Below, one piece after another: positions 9,330-17,873 of a stretch of 59,326 nucleotides of DNA. The notes below the pieces were generated by a model. The model was given only the letters and a program-made list of their open reading frames with translations, made no database searches and was not told the DNA's origin. The first letter of the stretch is position 1. The number at the start of each line of letters is the position of its first letter. Both the position numbers and the translations under genes were made by a program. The stretch is from CAZBNB01 sp964493245 (lineage in GTDB: Bacteria > Pseudomonadota > Gammaproteobacteria > Legionellales > Legionellaceae): contig CAZBNB010000019.1 of the NCBI GenBank assembly GCA_964493245.1, positions 1 to 59,326 on the forward strand, in the 5' to 3' direction.

Positions 9330-9759
9330 TAAAATTCAACTCAACGCGAACGCCATTTGGGTCAAGTAACCAAATTTGTTTTAAAGCGACATCATTATGA
9401 CAATACGTTTGAAATGAAATGGATTTTTGCGTTAACTTTTCAATCACAGATTCATAATCCTCATTATCCAGCGCCAAACAAAAATGATCAAAGGCACCCG
9501 TTGAGAATTGACCATGCTGATTTTCATCTAAATCTGCAAGTCGTTTAAATTTAGGTTGGTGTTTATTCGATTTGGCATTTCCAACATGCAAAATTGCAAT
9601 GGTTTCGCCTGGAATATAAAAATAAACTGATTGGGCTGTATCAATCGATAGATGCTCACCGACCACAAGCCCTATCACATCACAATAAAACTGAATCGTT
9701 TTATTCATGTCATGTGTAATAAAATTCACATGATCAAGCCTCTTAATTCCCATCTTCAT
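9319..9759 (-). CDS. VOC-family (glyoxalase/bleomycin-resistance fold) protein
   Basis: This is a 146-residue vicinal-oxygen-chelate protein. The first repeat begins with IKRLDHVNFITHDMNKTIQFYCDVIGLVVGE. The second half has FDHFCLALDNEDYESVIEKL and ends with QIWLLDPNGVRVELNF, where the final Glu is a usual metal ligand and His of LDHVNF another. Members include glyoxalases, dioxygenases and drug-binding resistance proteins. It lies three bases downstream of a MarR regulator gene on the same strand, so the pair is probably one operon in which MarR controls a detoxification gene. Confidence 0.87.
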   Translation of the reverse strand: MKMGIKRLDHVNFITHDMNKTIQFYCDVIGLVVGEHLSIDTAQSVYFYIPGETIAILHVGNAKSNKHQPKFKRLADLDENQHGQFSTGAFDHFCLALDNEDYESVIEKLTQKSISFQTYCHNDVALKQIWLLDPNGVRVELNFIID

Positions 9760-9762
9760 ACC

Positions 9763-10173
9763 TTATTCTAAATTATCAATCAAGCGTCGCAAATAAGATT
9801 GAAATTGAGCTTGTTCTTCTTTGGAAAAATCAGTCAATAATGTTTGATTTAATGCTTGTGCTGAATCCAAAACATCTTTTTCGGTTGCTCTTCCTTTATC
9901 CGTTAAATAAATTAAAAACGCCCGTCTGTCTGTACTACTTGGTCTTCGTTCAATTAAGCCGTCGCGTTGCATGCGATCGAGCGTTCTGACAACGGTAGGA
10001 TGCTCAATACCTCCAACCGCATTTTGCAGCTCTGTCTGGGTTTGACCATCACGTTTAAATAATTCCATAAGAAAATAGGTATATCCATGCGTAATATCAT
10101 GAGGTTTTAAGATAATATTTGCCTTTTTTTCTATGAGTCTTGCGGCCTTTTTTATTAATGTTGATGTTTTCAT
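9763..10173 (-). CDS. MarR-family transcriptional regulator
   Basis: This is a 136-residue winged-helix repressor. The recognition region TQTELQNAVGGIEHPTVVRTLDRMQRDGLIERRPSSTDRRAFLIYLTDKGRA contains the MarR wing signature D-R-R. MarR proteins usually act as dimers that leave DNA when a phenolic or other lipophilic compound binds. It is followed after three bases by the VOC gene, its probable co-transcribed target. The operator is likely in the short AT-rich gap 10174-10237, but I cannot define it. Confidence 0.9.
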   Translation of the reverse strand: MKTSTLIKKAARLIEKKANIILKPHDITHGYTYFLMELFKRDGQTQTELQNAVGGIEHPTVVRTLDRMQRDGLIERRPSSTDRRAFLIYLTDKGRATEKDVLDSAQALNQTLLTDFSKEEQAQFQSYLRRLIDNLE

Positions 10174-10237
10174 GAGAAATAGACTCTGTTATGTAGCTTG
10201 CTATATTATATACTATCTAAGACCACAAAACATGCCT

Positions 10238-10762
10238 TTAATTCTCAGGCAACACCACATGCGTATTGTACTTCGTTCGATTTAAACAAAAACTGCTACG
10301 AAACTTTTTGATATTAGGTTCATTGGCAAAGACACGTCGTGCAAAATCATTGTAATGATTCATATCAGCGACGTGGATAATTAATAAATAATCAGTATCT
10401 CCAGACACAAAATAACACTGCATCACTTCAGGTTCATCACTCATTTTTCGTTCAAAATGCGCCAAAAGATCTTCTCGTTGTTTTTCTAGGGTAATATTTG
10501 CAAAGACAATCAACGGTCGACCTACTTTGAAAGGATCAACCAACGAAACATCGTTTACAATAAACCCTTCATCACGTAATCGTTTAACGCGCCTAAAACA
10601 AGGCGGTGCTGAGATTCCAATTTGCTCGGCCAATGCTAGATTCGTGATTTGATTATCGCGTTGCAAAATATTTAGGATTTTTCTATCCATTTTATCCAAT
10701 GTCTCATTTCGAGATGGTTCATCTTCTGCCTTTTGTAGATTATTTTGCATTATCTTTTTCAT
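10238..10762 (-). CDS. Lrp/AsnC-family transcriptional regulator
   Basis: This is a 174-residue Lrp/AsnC protein with an N-terminal winged HTH (LDKMDRKILNILQRDNQITNLALAEQIGISAPPCFRRVKRLRDEGFI) and a C-terminal RAM ligand-binding domain (PEVMQCYFVSGDTDYLLIIHVADMNHYNDF). These regulators respond to amino acids and often control a divergent gene; the acetyltransferase at 10881 is divergent, with about 118 bases between. A further candidate target is the amino-acid-type operon at 12650-15561. An extension of about 20 residues precedes the HTH; a start at the internal Met before DRKIL is possible. Confidence 0.9.
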   Translation of the reverse strand: MKKIMQNNLQKAEDEPSRNETLDKMDRKILNILQRDNQITNLALAEQIGISAPPCFRRVKRLRDEGFIVNDVSLVDPFKVGRPLIVFANITLEKQREDLLAHFERKMSDEPEVMQCYFVSGDTDYLLIIHVADMNHYNDFARRVFANEPNIKKFRSSFCLNRTKYNTHVVLPEN

Positions 10763-10880
10763 ATATTACTTTTTTACGTTTAAAAACATAATAAAAGGTA
10801 ACATAAATCAATTAAATTAGAAATTTATTTGTATAAATTTTATGTTAAATTGTTTTCTCTTGTTACTACTGGGGAACATA

Positions 10881-11474
10881 ATGACTAAAATTAGATTAGC
10901 TACATTAGACGAGGTGGATGTATTGAATAACCTTATTCAAGCGTCTGTACGCGGATTAAGCCGAGAAGAATATTCACCTGATGAGATTGATGGAGGTCTT
11001 CAAGATATCTTTGGTGTTGACACGCAATTAATTCAAGATGAAACCTATTACGTTATTGAAGATGAACGAGATACTATCGTTGCTTGCGGTGGATGGAGTA
11101 AAAGAAAAACACTTTATGGCGGAAATCAATTTATCGATAGAGAAGATGAACTTCTAACTCCTACAACAGATCCTGCCAAAATTAGAGCTTTTTTTGTCCA
11201 CCCTGATCATGCTAGAAAAGGATATGGACGTCTACTGTTAAATTATTGCGAAGCACAAGCACTCAACCAAGGTTTTTCATCATTTGAAATGATGGCAACA
11301 TTACCTGGAGTAAAGCTTTATACAAAATGTGGATATCTAAAAGACAGTGAAACGTACCGGCACTTATCGAATGGATGTACATTAAGTTTTTTTAAGATGA
11401 AAAAGAATACCATGGCAGGAGAGAATCAACCCGCTCATGAGTTACGCTTAAAATATGGAACGAGTGAACACTGA
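10881..11474 (+). CDS. GNAT acetyltransferase
   Basis: This GNAT opens with MTKIRLATLDEVDVLNNLIQ. It has the core IRAFFVHPDHARKGYGRLLLNYCEAQA, in which the R-x-x-G-x-G/A acetyl-CoA loop is R-K-G-Y-G-R, and the late strand YTKCGYLKDSE. A specific insert (RKTLYGGNQFIDREDELLTP) is shared by the group of GNATs annotated only as acetyltransferases. I use the ATG at 10881, preceded by GGGGAACATA, rather than one 39 bases upstream that would add a hydrophobic stretch. It is divergent from the Lrp gene, so Lrp control is likely. Confidence 0.85.
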   Translation: MTKIRLATLDEVDVLNNLIQASVRGLSREEYSPDEIDGGLQDIFGVDTQLIQDETYYVIEDERDTIVACGGWSKRKTLYGGNQFIDREDELLTPTTDPAKIRAFFVHPDHARKGYGRLLLNYCEAQALNQGFSSFEMMATLPGVKLYTKCGYLKDSETYRHLSNGCTLSFFKMKKNTMAGENQPAHELRLKYGTSEH

Positions 11475-11495
11475 TTCTAAATTTAAACTCCTCGA

Positions 11496-12488
11496 CTAAG
11501 CGAGACCATGAGCCACCAAAAATCCTTTTAATGATCGACCTGGCCTCGCTTGATCTGGAAATGAAGACCTCAAACTTGTTTTATCACAAGCATTCAACAA
11601 TCGCCCATCGCTCAAAGCGCAATACACCGGAAATAATAACTGCGTCATAAAAAATGCTTCACGTAGATCTTCTTTAGATCCACAATGCATATAACTCGAC
11701 AAATAAGCATCTTTAATTTTCAAATAGCGCGCGTCATTTTCGGTGAGTCCATGGTGTTTTTTCATTTGTAGTAGGAAATTATGCAATGAGAAAAATGGGT
11801 GAGAAATAGAAAGCTCTCCCAAATCAATCATAGTCATCTTATGAGATGATTCATCGACTAAGGTATTATTGTCATTAAAATCAGGCTGAACAATCGACTG
11901 TTTAATAGCGTAACTTGAAAGTTTTTCACACAGCTCAGTAACCTTTGTTAAAAGCGTTTGCAATTGCTGAATTTCATTCGCTGACAAACCATCTTCAACC
12001 AAGCATTCTTTATTCAAAAGCAGTTGCTGATAGAGGTCCGGTAATTTATCAAGTCGCCAATCAGGCACGCCGATGTCCATTAGCCCATTGAGCTTATCCG
12101 CAACTTTAAGCTGTGTTGCTGCAAATTGATTGACGGCTTTGCACACTAAATCCGTATCAAAATCTCGTTTTAAAATACTTCTTAATGTAGCCCCTGCATC
12201 CTTCATCAAAAAACAATGCAACAATGGCTGATGCACAATAACTTCCGGAACTGGCGCTTGAAACTCATGAGACAAAACGTGAATCACATCGACTTCCAGC
12301 CCAAGTAATTTTGGCGTGCATTTCAAATAAATGTGGCCAGAGGATGTTATAAAACGTGCAACATAAGACCACGGAGTATCTTGAATGGTGTCCGGTTCTG
12401 GCTCACTAAGCTCATATCCATTGGATAGTAGGTAATGGATAGCCCATTTAATGACCTCTCTGCGTTCATGTATCTTTCTGGTTGTCAC
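11496..12488 (-). CDS. APH/choline-kinase-fold protein with altered catalytic His
   Basis: This 330-residue protein resembles the kinase-like protein at 15632-16606 along its length. The N-lobe contains IYLKCTPKLLGLEVDVIHVLS (Lys and Glu of the nucleotide site). The catalytic loop reads VQPDFNDNNTL, where the paralogue has NHCDIHENNML; the usual His is replaced by Gln while the Asp and Asn remain. The metal-binding motif is MIDLGELSISHPF. Activity may be retained, because the catalytic Asp is present, or altered. The substrate is unknown. It faces the PhzF operon across a 161-base divergent gap, and the paralogue lies at the far side of that operon. Confidence 0.7.
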   Translation of the reverse strand: MTTRKIHERREVIKWAIHYLLSNGYELSEPEPDTIQDTPWSYVARFITSSGHIYLKCTPKLLGLEVDVIHVLSHEFQAPVPEVIVHQPLLHCFLMKDAGATLRSILKRDFDTDLVCKAVNQFAATQLKVADKLNGLMDIGVPDWRLDKLPDLYQQLLLNKECLVEDGLSANEIQQLQTLLTKVTELCEKLSSYAIKQSIVQPDFNDNNTLVDESSHKMTMIDLGELSISHPFFSLHNFLLQMKKHHGLTENDARYLKIKDAYLSSYMHCGSKEDLREAFFMTQLLFPVYCALSDGRLLNACDKTSLRSSFPDQARPGRSLKGFLVAHGLA

Positions 12489-12649
12489 TATTATCCTTAG
12501 CTCTTTATAAGATAATATAATGTCTTAACCATTATATTGACATCAAACTATTTTTTATCAACGGGTAATAGACAGCCAATTAATATAGCTTGCTACATAT
12601 TAGCATGTTATGTTAATATACATCATCGAACCTTAAAAAAATCCTAGCG

Positions 12650-13447
12650 ATGAAAAGATTAAAACTATACCAAGTCGATGCATTTGCAAATGCACTTTTT
12701 CGTGGCAACCCCGCGGCTGTTTGCCCATTAGAGCAATGGTTAAGTGATGATCTAATGCAATCCATCGCTTCGGAAAACAATCTATCGGAAACCGCTTTTT
12801 TTGTACACACGGGTGAGCATTATGAAATTCGTTGGTTCACACCAAACACCGAGGTGTCTTTATGTGGACACGCAACCTTAGCCAGTGCTTTTGTTATTTT
12901 TAATCATTTAAATCACCCAGCCTCATATATTACATTTCAAAGTAAAAGTGGCGAATTACGTGTCACTCTGCAAAACCAAACCTTACAATTAGACTTCCCT
13001 GCCCTGTCTTACAGAAAAACAGAATTGCCTAAAACCATCATTCACCACCTAGGCGTTACCCCTCAAGAAGTCTATCAAAGTGAATTCGATTTACTGTGTG
13101 TTTTTGAAGACGAAGACGCGATAAAAAACGCCAAACCTGATTTACAAGCATTAGCAAAACTTAATTATCGCGGATTTATTTTCACCTCACTTTCAAAAAA
13201 AGCAGATATCTATTCACGTTGTTTTTATCCAGGCTGTGATGTCCCTGAAGATCCCGTCACAGGATCGGCTCACTGCGTGATTGTGCCGTATTGGTGTCAT
13301 CGTCTCAATAAAACAACAATACATGCAATACAAGGATTAAAGCGGCAAGGAGAACTTTGGTGTGAAATCAAAAACGACCGTGTTCTTCTATCGGGACTTT
13401 GCCATCTTTATCTTGAAGGAACGCTTCACTTGGGAGAAGAAATATGA
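12650..13447 (+). CDS. PhzF-family isomerase/epimerase
   Basis: This is a 265-residue PhzF-fold protein. It begins LKLYQVDAFANALFRGNPAAVCPLEQWL with the GNPAAV motif, followed by SENNLSETAFFV containing the catalytic Glu. The second half has DVPEDPVTGSAHCVIVPYW, the conserved D-P-V-T-G-S-A-H block. PhzF proteins catalyse proton-shuttling isomerisations; most, like this one, sit outside phenazine pathways and have no defined substrate. It is the first gene of a four-gene operon, and its stop overlaps the next ATG. Confidence 0.92.
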   Translation: MKRLKLYQVDAFANALFRGNPAAVCPLEQWLSDDLMQSIASENNLSETAFFVHTGEHYEIRWFTPNTEVSLCGHATLASAFVIFNHLNHPASYITFQSKSGELRVTLQNQTLQLDFPALSYRKTELPKTIIHHLGVTPQEVYQSEFDLLCVFEDEDAIKNAKPDLQALAKLNYRGFIFTSLSKKADIYSRCFYPGCDVPEDPVTGSAHCVIVPYWCHRLNKTTIHAIQGLKRQGELWCEIKNDRVLLSGLCHLYLEGTLHLGEEI

Positions 13448-14418
13448 ACATTCGATTACTTTCTCAAACCGATATCAAACAGTGTGTCACCATGAAAGAC
13501 GCCATTGATGCCATGCGACGTGCTTTTTTAGAGATGACAACGGGTCATGTTATTCAGCCGCTGCGAGGCGTCATCCCTATTGCATCCAAACATGCAGCAA
13601 CACTCACCATGCCTGCTTACTTGAGTCAAAGTAAACAACTTGGTGTTAAAATCGTTTCTGCTTTTCCTGAAAATGCTCAAATTAATCAACCCAGCATTCA
13701 TGGCGCCATTATTTTATTAGATGCAAACACAGGCATCCCCATCGCATTCTTAGAAGCAAGCTACCTTACCGCGCTGCGTACAGGCGCTATCGCAGGTCTT
13801 GCCACCGATTTACTCGCATCAAAATCTGCAAAAACCTTCTGCATGATTGGCGCAGGAGCCCAAGCATCGACAATCATTGAGGCGATTACTACCGTTCGCC
13901 CCATTGAAAACATCCATGTTTGGTCGCGCCATGGCTCTCATGCCGCTATGTTTGTTGATGACTTTAAAGATAGATTTCCAATGATAAAGGCCTTTGAGAC
14001 AATTCAAGAGGCATTGAAAGGTGCTGATATTGTGTGTACCGCAACACCCGCAACATCACCGTTATTCCAAATTCGTGATATTAAGCCCGATGCGTTTCTT
14101 TGTGCAATCGGTTCACACTCACGATCGATGCAAGAAATTGGGTTAGATATCATGGCAAAAGCACAGATTTTTGTTGACCAAAAAGAAGCGGCTTTGCGTG
14201 AATCAGGTGAAATCATCACGGCATTCGAATCTCAGTGCATTCAAGAGAATCAAATCATTGAAATCGGCACATTGCTTACCAACTCAGATTATTTATTATC
14301 TAAAGGACTTATTGTGTTTAAATCAGTAGGACTCGCCATTCAAGATACAAGCATTGCGCACCTTGCCTATGATAATGCATGCGTTCAAGGATTGGGGTTA
14401 AACCATGACTTTTCTTAG
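13444..14418 (+). CDS. Ornithine cyclodeaminase / mu-crystallin family dehydrogenase
   Basis: This is a 324-residue protein of the OCD/mu-crystallin family, which comprises NAD(P)-dependent enzymes such as ornithine cyclodeaminase, ketimine reductase, alanine dehydrogenase and N-(1-amino-1-carboxyl-2-ethyl)-glutamate dehydrogenase-like enzymes. The Rossmann motif is FCMIGAGAQASTIIEAI (residues about 137-153), preceded by the substrate region ALRTGAIAGLATDLLA. The next segment, GADIVCTATPATSPLF, is also typical. It overlaps PhzF upstream by four bases and the mini-LuxR gene downstream by 14 bases. Beside a PLP dehydratase it recalls EutB/EutC and SbnA/SbnB pairs, but I cannot assign the substrate. 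Confidence 0.9.
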   Translation: MNIRLLSQTDIKQCVTMKDAIDAMRRAFLEMTTGHVIQPLRGVIPIASKHAATLTMPAYLSQSKQLGVKIVSAFPENAQINQPSIHGAIILLDANTGIPIAFLEASYLTALRTGAIAGLATDLLASKSAKTFCMIGAGAQASTIIEAITTVRPIENIHVWSRHGSHAAMFVDDFKDRFPMIKAFETIQEALKGADIVCTATPATSPLFQIRDIKPDAFLCAIGSHSRSMQEIGLDIMAKAQIFVDQKEAALRESGEIITAFESQCIQENQIIEIGTLLTNSDYLLSKGLIVFKSVGLAIQDTSIAHLAYDNACVQGLGLNHDFS

Positions 14419-14647
14419 TACCCTATCAATGCCATCTCAACATGAAATCAACCGATTAACAACACGTGAGCTTCAATGCATCGACTACTTATTACAAGGA
14501 CTCAACAATAAAAATATTGCCACAAAACTTCACTTATCCCCTCGTACAGTCGAAGCATATATTGAAAATATCAAAGAAAAATTATGTTGTAGAAATAAAA
14601 TCGAACTGATTATTAAACTTACCAAACATTATTGCCAAGTCTCTTAA
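14405..14647 (+). CDS. Small LuxR-type HTH protein (DNA-binding domain only)
   Basis: This 80-residue protein is almost entirely a GerE/LuxR HTH: LTTRELQCIDYLLQGLNNKNIATKLHLSPRTVEAYIENIKEKL. It has no room for a sensory or receiver domain. Its HTH resembles that of the full-length regulator at 48867. Because it is embedded between and overlaps metabolic genes, it probably regulates its own operon or partners with a separate sensor protein. The start ATG at 14405 lies inside the end of the OCD gene. Confidence 0.88.
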   Translation: MTFLSTLSMPSQHEINRLTTRELQCIDYLLQGLNNKNIATKLHLSPRTVEAYIENIKEKLCCRNKIELIIKLTKHYCQVS

Positions 14648-14658
14648 GCGAGGTACCA

Positions 14659-15561
14659 ATGAATTCGTTGCACATTTCAACACCCCTTCTCGAATCGCAA
14701 ACACTTAAACATCAGTTAAATAAACATGTTTATTTTAAACTTGAAACATTACAACCAACAGGCTCATTTAAGTTAAGAGGCATTGGACGTTTATGCCAAA
14801 AGTATATCGCCGATGGCTATAAAAGCTTGGTTGCATCATCCGGCGGTAATGCTGGTGTTGCGGTGGCTTATTGTGGAATGAAATTGCAAAAGCCTACGAC
14901 CATCTTCATCCCTAAAACAAGTCATCAACTGTACATTGATAAAATCCAATCCTTAGGCGCAACCGTTATCAGATCAGGTGAAACAGCAGGCGAAGCCCAA
15001 GTCGCCGCTGAAGCTTATGCTAAAAAAAATCAATCCGCTTATATTCATCCTTATGATCATCCTGAAATATGGGCCGGTCATTCAACCATCATCGATGAAG
15101 TTGCGAACACAAGCATTAAACCTGAAGCCGTTATTGTTTCTGTTGGCGGTGGTGGATTGGCATGTGGAATTCTCGAAGGCATGCATCGACATGGATGGGT
15201 TGATATTCCGCTTATTGCCGTTGAAACGCTTGGTGCGGATGTCTTTGCAAAATCGGTTCAGGCAGACAATCCTGTTCATTTAAATAAAATAACCAGTCGT
15301 GCCACAAGCCTTGGTGCAACATATGTCGCACCGCGATTATTGGAGTGGACAACCCAACATCCGATTAAAAATGTCGTCATTTCTGATGAAGAAGCCGAAT
15401 TTGGGACGCACGCTTTTGCCAAAGATCAACGTCTTCTCGTTGAACTTGCAAGTGGTGCATCCCTATCTTTGATATTTAATCAACATCCTACCATCAATCA
15501 ATACCAATCCATTTTAGTGATTGTTTGCGGCGGAATAAATATTTCGCATTTTGCACTTTAA
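14659..15561 (+). CDS. PLP-dependent serine/threonine dehydratase-like enzyme
   Basis: This is a 300-residue fold-type II PLP enzyme. The PLP lysine is in PTGSFKLRGIG (S-F-K), the phosphate or substrate loop in SSGGNAGVAVAY, and the cofactor phosphate-binding glycine loop in VSVGGGGLACGILEG. The family includes serine and threonine dehydratases, EutB and SbnA-like synthases. The ATG at 14659 with GCGAGGTACC upstream is preferred to a frame start at 14632. It is the last gene of the PhzF-OCD-LuxR operon, implying joint action on one amino acid or derivative; which one is unknown. Confidence 0.88.
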   Translation: MNSLHISTPLLESQTLKHQLNKHVYFKLETLQPTGSFKLRGIGRLCQKYIADGYKSLVASSGGNAGVAVAYCGMKLQKPTTIFIPKTSHQLYIDKIQSLGATVIRSGETAGEAQVAAEAYAKKNQSAYIHPYDHPEIWAGHSTIIDEVANTSIKPEAVIVSVGGGGLACGILEGMHRHGWVDIPLIAVETLGADVFAKSVQADNPVHLNKITSRATSLGATYVAPRLLEWTTQHPIKNVVISDEEAEFGTHAFAKDQRLLVELASGASLSLIFNQHPTINQYQSILVIVCGGINISHFAL

Positions 15562-15631
15562 AAGCAAGGTTTCAATGATGTCTGGATGAGTTATGCTATT
15601 ATAAATGAAGAAATAACATCATAAGCATTCG

Positions 15632-16606
15632 ATGAATAACCACGAAAAAGCATTGCAGTGGGCTATAAACCACTTATCATTCGACAAAAACATGCATGTT
15701 TTGAGTCATCGCGTTATCGTAGAAACATCCTATTCTATTGTTTATCAAATCGAGTCGTCTCAGGACACCTTTTATCTAAAGCAAGTTCCGAAAGCCTTGT
15801 TTCTTGAACCGTACACGCTAAAGTTTCTTCATACGTCACAATGTACATCTATTCCCGAAATAATTGCAGAAAATAAACGACTCAATTCCTTCATCACCAC
15901 TTCATGCGGAGACATTTCATTACGACACCTCTTTCAAGGTGAAATTAATATGGATATGCTAAAGCGCGGCATCGATGCCTATACGCGCATACAGCGGCAA
16001 TTAGAAAATAAAACAGAATCTCTTTTTAAACTTGGCATACCAGATTGGCAACTTCATCAACTCCCAATAAAGTATAACGAACTGATAAATAACACTGATC
16101 TGCTTAAGAATGATGGATTAACACCAAAAGAAATAGCGCAATTATATCAACTCATTCCAACTTGCATTGAATTATGCGAAAAAGCTGCTCAGTATTATAT
16201 TCCAGAAACGATTAATCACTGCGACATTCACGAAAATAACATGCTCCTTGACAACAAAACTGGCGCTATCAATATTATTGATTGGGGTGAATGTGTGGTG
16301 ACACATCCTTTTTTATCTCTCAATGGCTGTCTATGGAATCTTACTTATTTTAATAAAATTAAAGAGTCCGATGCTGATTACCGCAAACTTCAATTACAAT
16401 GCATTTCTCCATGGAAAAACCAATATGACGAAACTACTTTATTGGAGATATTAGGCATTACAAATCAATTATTAGGCATATTTGCAGCACTTTCCTATGA
16501 ACGACTTTATCAAATGACCCAGGATGAATCCTACACCGTACAACAAGAACATCCAGGCTCTATTGCCGGTTGCTTGAGAACCTTCTTAAAATCGGCAACA
16601 TCATGA
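15632..16606 (+). CDS. APH/choline-kinase-fold phosphotransferase
   Basis: This 324-residue kinase-like protein has the N-lobe FYLKQVPKALFLEPYTLKFL, the catalytic loop INHCDIHENNML with the usual His and Asp, and the metal site IIDWGECVVTHPFLSL. It is a paralogue of the protein at 11496-12488, sharing the segments LGIPDWQLHQLP / IGVPDWRLDKLP and the same overall length. The fold is that of aminoglycoside and choline kinases; no substrate can be named. Its stop overlaps the next start as ATGA (16603-16606), beginning a run of tightly coupled transferase genes up to 18900. Confidence 0.8.
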   Translation: MNNHEKALQWAINHLSFDKNMHVLSHRVIVETSYSIVYQIESSQDTFYLKQVPKALFLEPYTLKFLHTSQCTSIPEIIAENKRLNSFITTSCGDISLRHLFQGEINMDMLKRGIDAYTRIQRQLENKTESLFKLGIPDWQLHQLPIKYNELINNTDLLKNDGLTPKEIAQLYQLIPTCIELCEKAAQYYIPETINHCDIHENNMLLDNKTGAINIIDWGECVVTHPFLSLNGCLWNLTYFNKIKESDADYRKLQLQCISPWKNQYDETTLLEILGITNQLLGIFAALSYERLYQMTQDESYTVQQEHPGSIAGCLRTFLKSATS

Positions 16607-17172
16607 CGAAATGTGCTCCGCAAAACCCTCATATGAAAATAATAAAAAAGCTAGAAAGGGTAATGATCATCGGCCGTCCTGGTGGTGGTAAATCGACTTT
16701 TTCACTAAAACTTCAGAAAATATTGCAAATTCCGTTATACCACTTAGATAAATATTTCTACATTGACCATTGGCAGCCTAAAGATTACGAAGAATTTCTG
16801 GCAATCCAGCAACAATTAATAGATAGCCCTAGCTGGATTATTGATGGAAACTCAACAAAATCTTACGAAAATCGTTATGCAAAGGCCAACCTTTGCTTGT
16901 ATTTTAATTTCCCGCGATATCAATGTTATTGGCGAATATTTAAACGCTTATTTCATAAGCACCCAGATATTGATGATCGCGCAGAAAATTGTAAAGAAAC
17001 CATTCGATGGAGCCTACTCACTTATATGTGGAATTTTGAAGATCGCGTAGCTCATTCGCTTTGTACACTTCAAAAAAAATATCCTGACGTTGTGTTTATT
17101 GAAATTCGCAATACAACCGATTTAACAAACTTAGAAACGAGCATTCGAAAAACAGTAACAAGTGGCGTTTAA
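16603..17172 (+). CDS. P-loop kinase-like protein (adenylate-kinase / topology-modulation type)
   Basis: This 189-residue P-loop protein has Walker A IIGRPGGGKSTFS near the N-terminus and PLYHLDKYFYIDHWQPKDYEEF, typical of the FlaR/topology-modulation group of AAA_17/18 nucleoside-kinase-like proteins. WIIDGNSTKSYENRYAKANLCLYFNFPRYQCYWRIFKR is also diagnostic of that group. The function in this group is not established. The start is taken at 16603 by ATGA overlap with the kinase gene; an ATG at 16633 is possible. Confidence 0.8.
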   Translation: MTKCAPQNPHMKIIKKLERVMIIGRPGGGKSTFSLKLQKILQIPLYHLDKYFYIDHWQPKDYEEFLAIQQQLIDSPSWIIDGNSTKSYENRYAKANLCLYFNFPRYQCYWRIFKRLFHKHPDIDDRAENCKETIRWSLLTYMWNFEDRVAHSLCTLQKKYPDVVFIEIRNTTDLTNLETSIRKTVTSGV

Positions 17173-17228
17173 TCTTTATCAGCATTACACTTAAATAAAT
17201 ATCCTCCGTTACAGACAGTCCATATCCC

Positions 17229-17873
17229 ATGGTTACATTTAAAACTGATCCCGTGATGAACGCGATTATCGATGAATTAAAAAACATATATCATTGCCAC
17301 ACCATTATTTTATATGGCTCTAGAGCACGCGGGGATTTTACCGAAACCAGTGATTATGACATCGCCGGTATTACCGACAAATCAATCAAAAAAGAATGGG
17401 TAGCACGTTTTGATGAGGTCAATCATGTCTACCACGATATTTTTATATACCCTGAAAATGAATTAATTGAACCCAATGAGTCCCATCTACAAATGAGTGA
17501 TGGAATTATTTTGACCGAACAACATGGCTGTGGTACTCGTTTGTTACATCAATTAAACATGCTTATTGGTAATAATATCACTTCAGATATAAATGAACGT
17601 AAAGGACGAACCATTTGGTATAAAAAAATGCTAGCTCGCGCAGAAGCAAACGATTTAGAGGGTAAATATCGACAAATGTGGATGATCCACACTTTACTTG
17701 AAGATTATTTTTTCTTTAGAAATTTACACTATCTAGGGCCTAAAAAATCATTTCAATATTTGGAATTACATGATAAAACCATTTTAACTTTATTTGAAAA
17801 AGTTCTAGATGACCCCACTGGCATGGATAAACTTAGAACTCTTGTTATGGCAATTACAGAAAATTTCTTATGA
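17229..17873 (+). CDS. Nucleotidyltransferase-domain protein
   Basis: This 214-residue protein has an N-terminal NTP-transferase domain with the signature IILYGSRARGDFTETSDYDIAG (G-S and paired Asp residues for metal binding). A third acidic position lies in HDIFIYPENE. The remainder, with MWMIHTLLEDYFFFRNLHYLGPKKSF, is a helical HEPN-like or substrate region. Related folds include aminoglycoside adenylyltransferases and MNT toxin-antitoxin proteins, but no partner HEPN gene is adjacent. The stop overlaps the next ATG as ATGA. Confidence 0.8.
   Translation: MVTFKTDPVMNAIIDELKNIYHCHTIILYGSRARGDFTETSDYDIAGITDKSIKKEWVARFDEVNHVYHDIFIYPENELIEPNESHLQMSDGIILTEQHGCGTRLLHQLNMLIGNNITSDINERKGRTIWYKKMLARAEANDLEGKYRQMWMIHTLLEDYFFFRNLHYLGPKKSFQYLELHDKTILTLFEKVLDDPTGMDKLRTLVMAITENFL

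Noticed and set aside
14978..15283. 101-residue plus-strand frame inside the dehydratase gene
   Set aside because: It is a shadow frame within a strongly conserved PLP enzyme and has no ribosome-binding site.
17229..17873. MNT/HEPN toxin-antitoxin pair
   Set aside because: The nucleotidyltransferase has no adjacent HEPN gene; its neighbours are a P-loop protein and GNATs, and its length with a helical C-terminal domain fits a stand-alone transferase.
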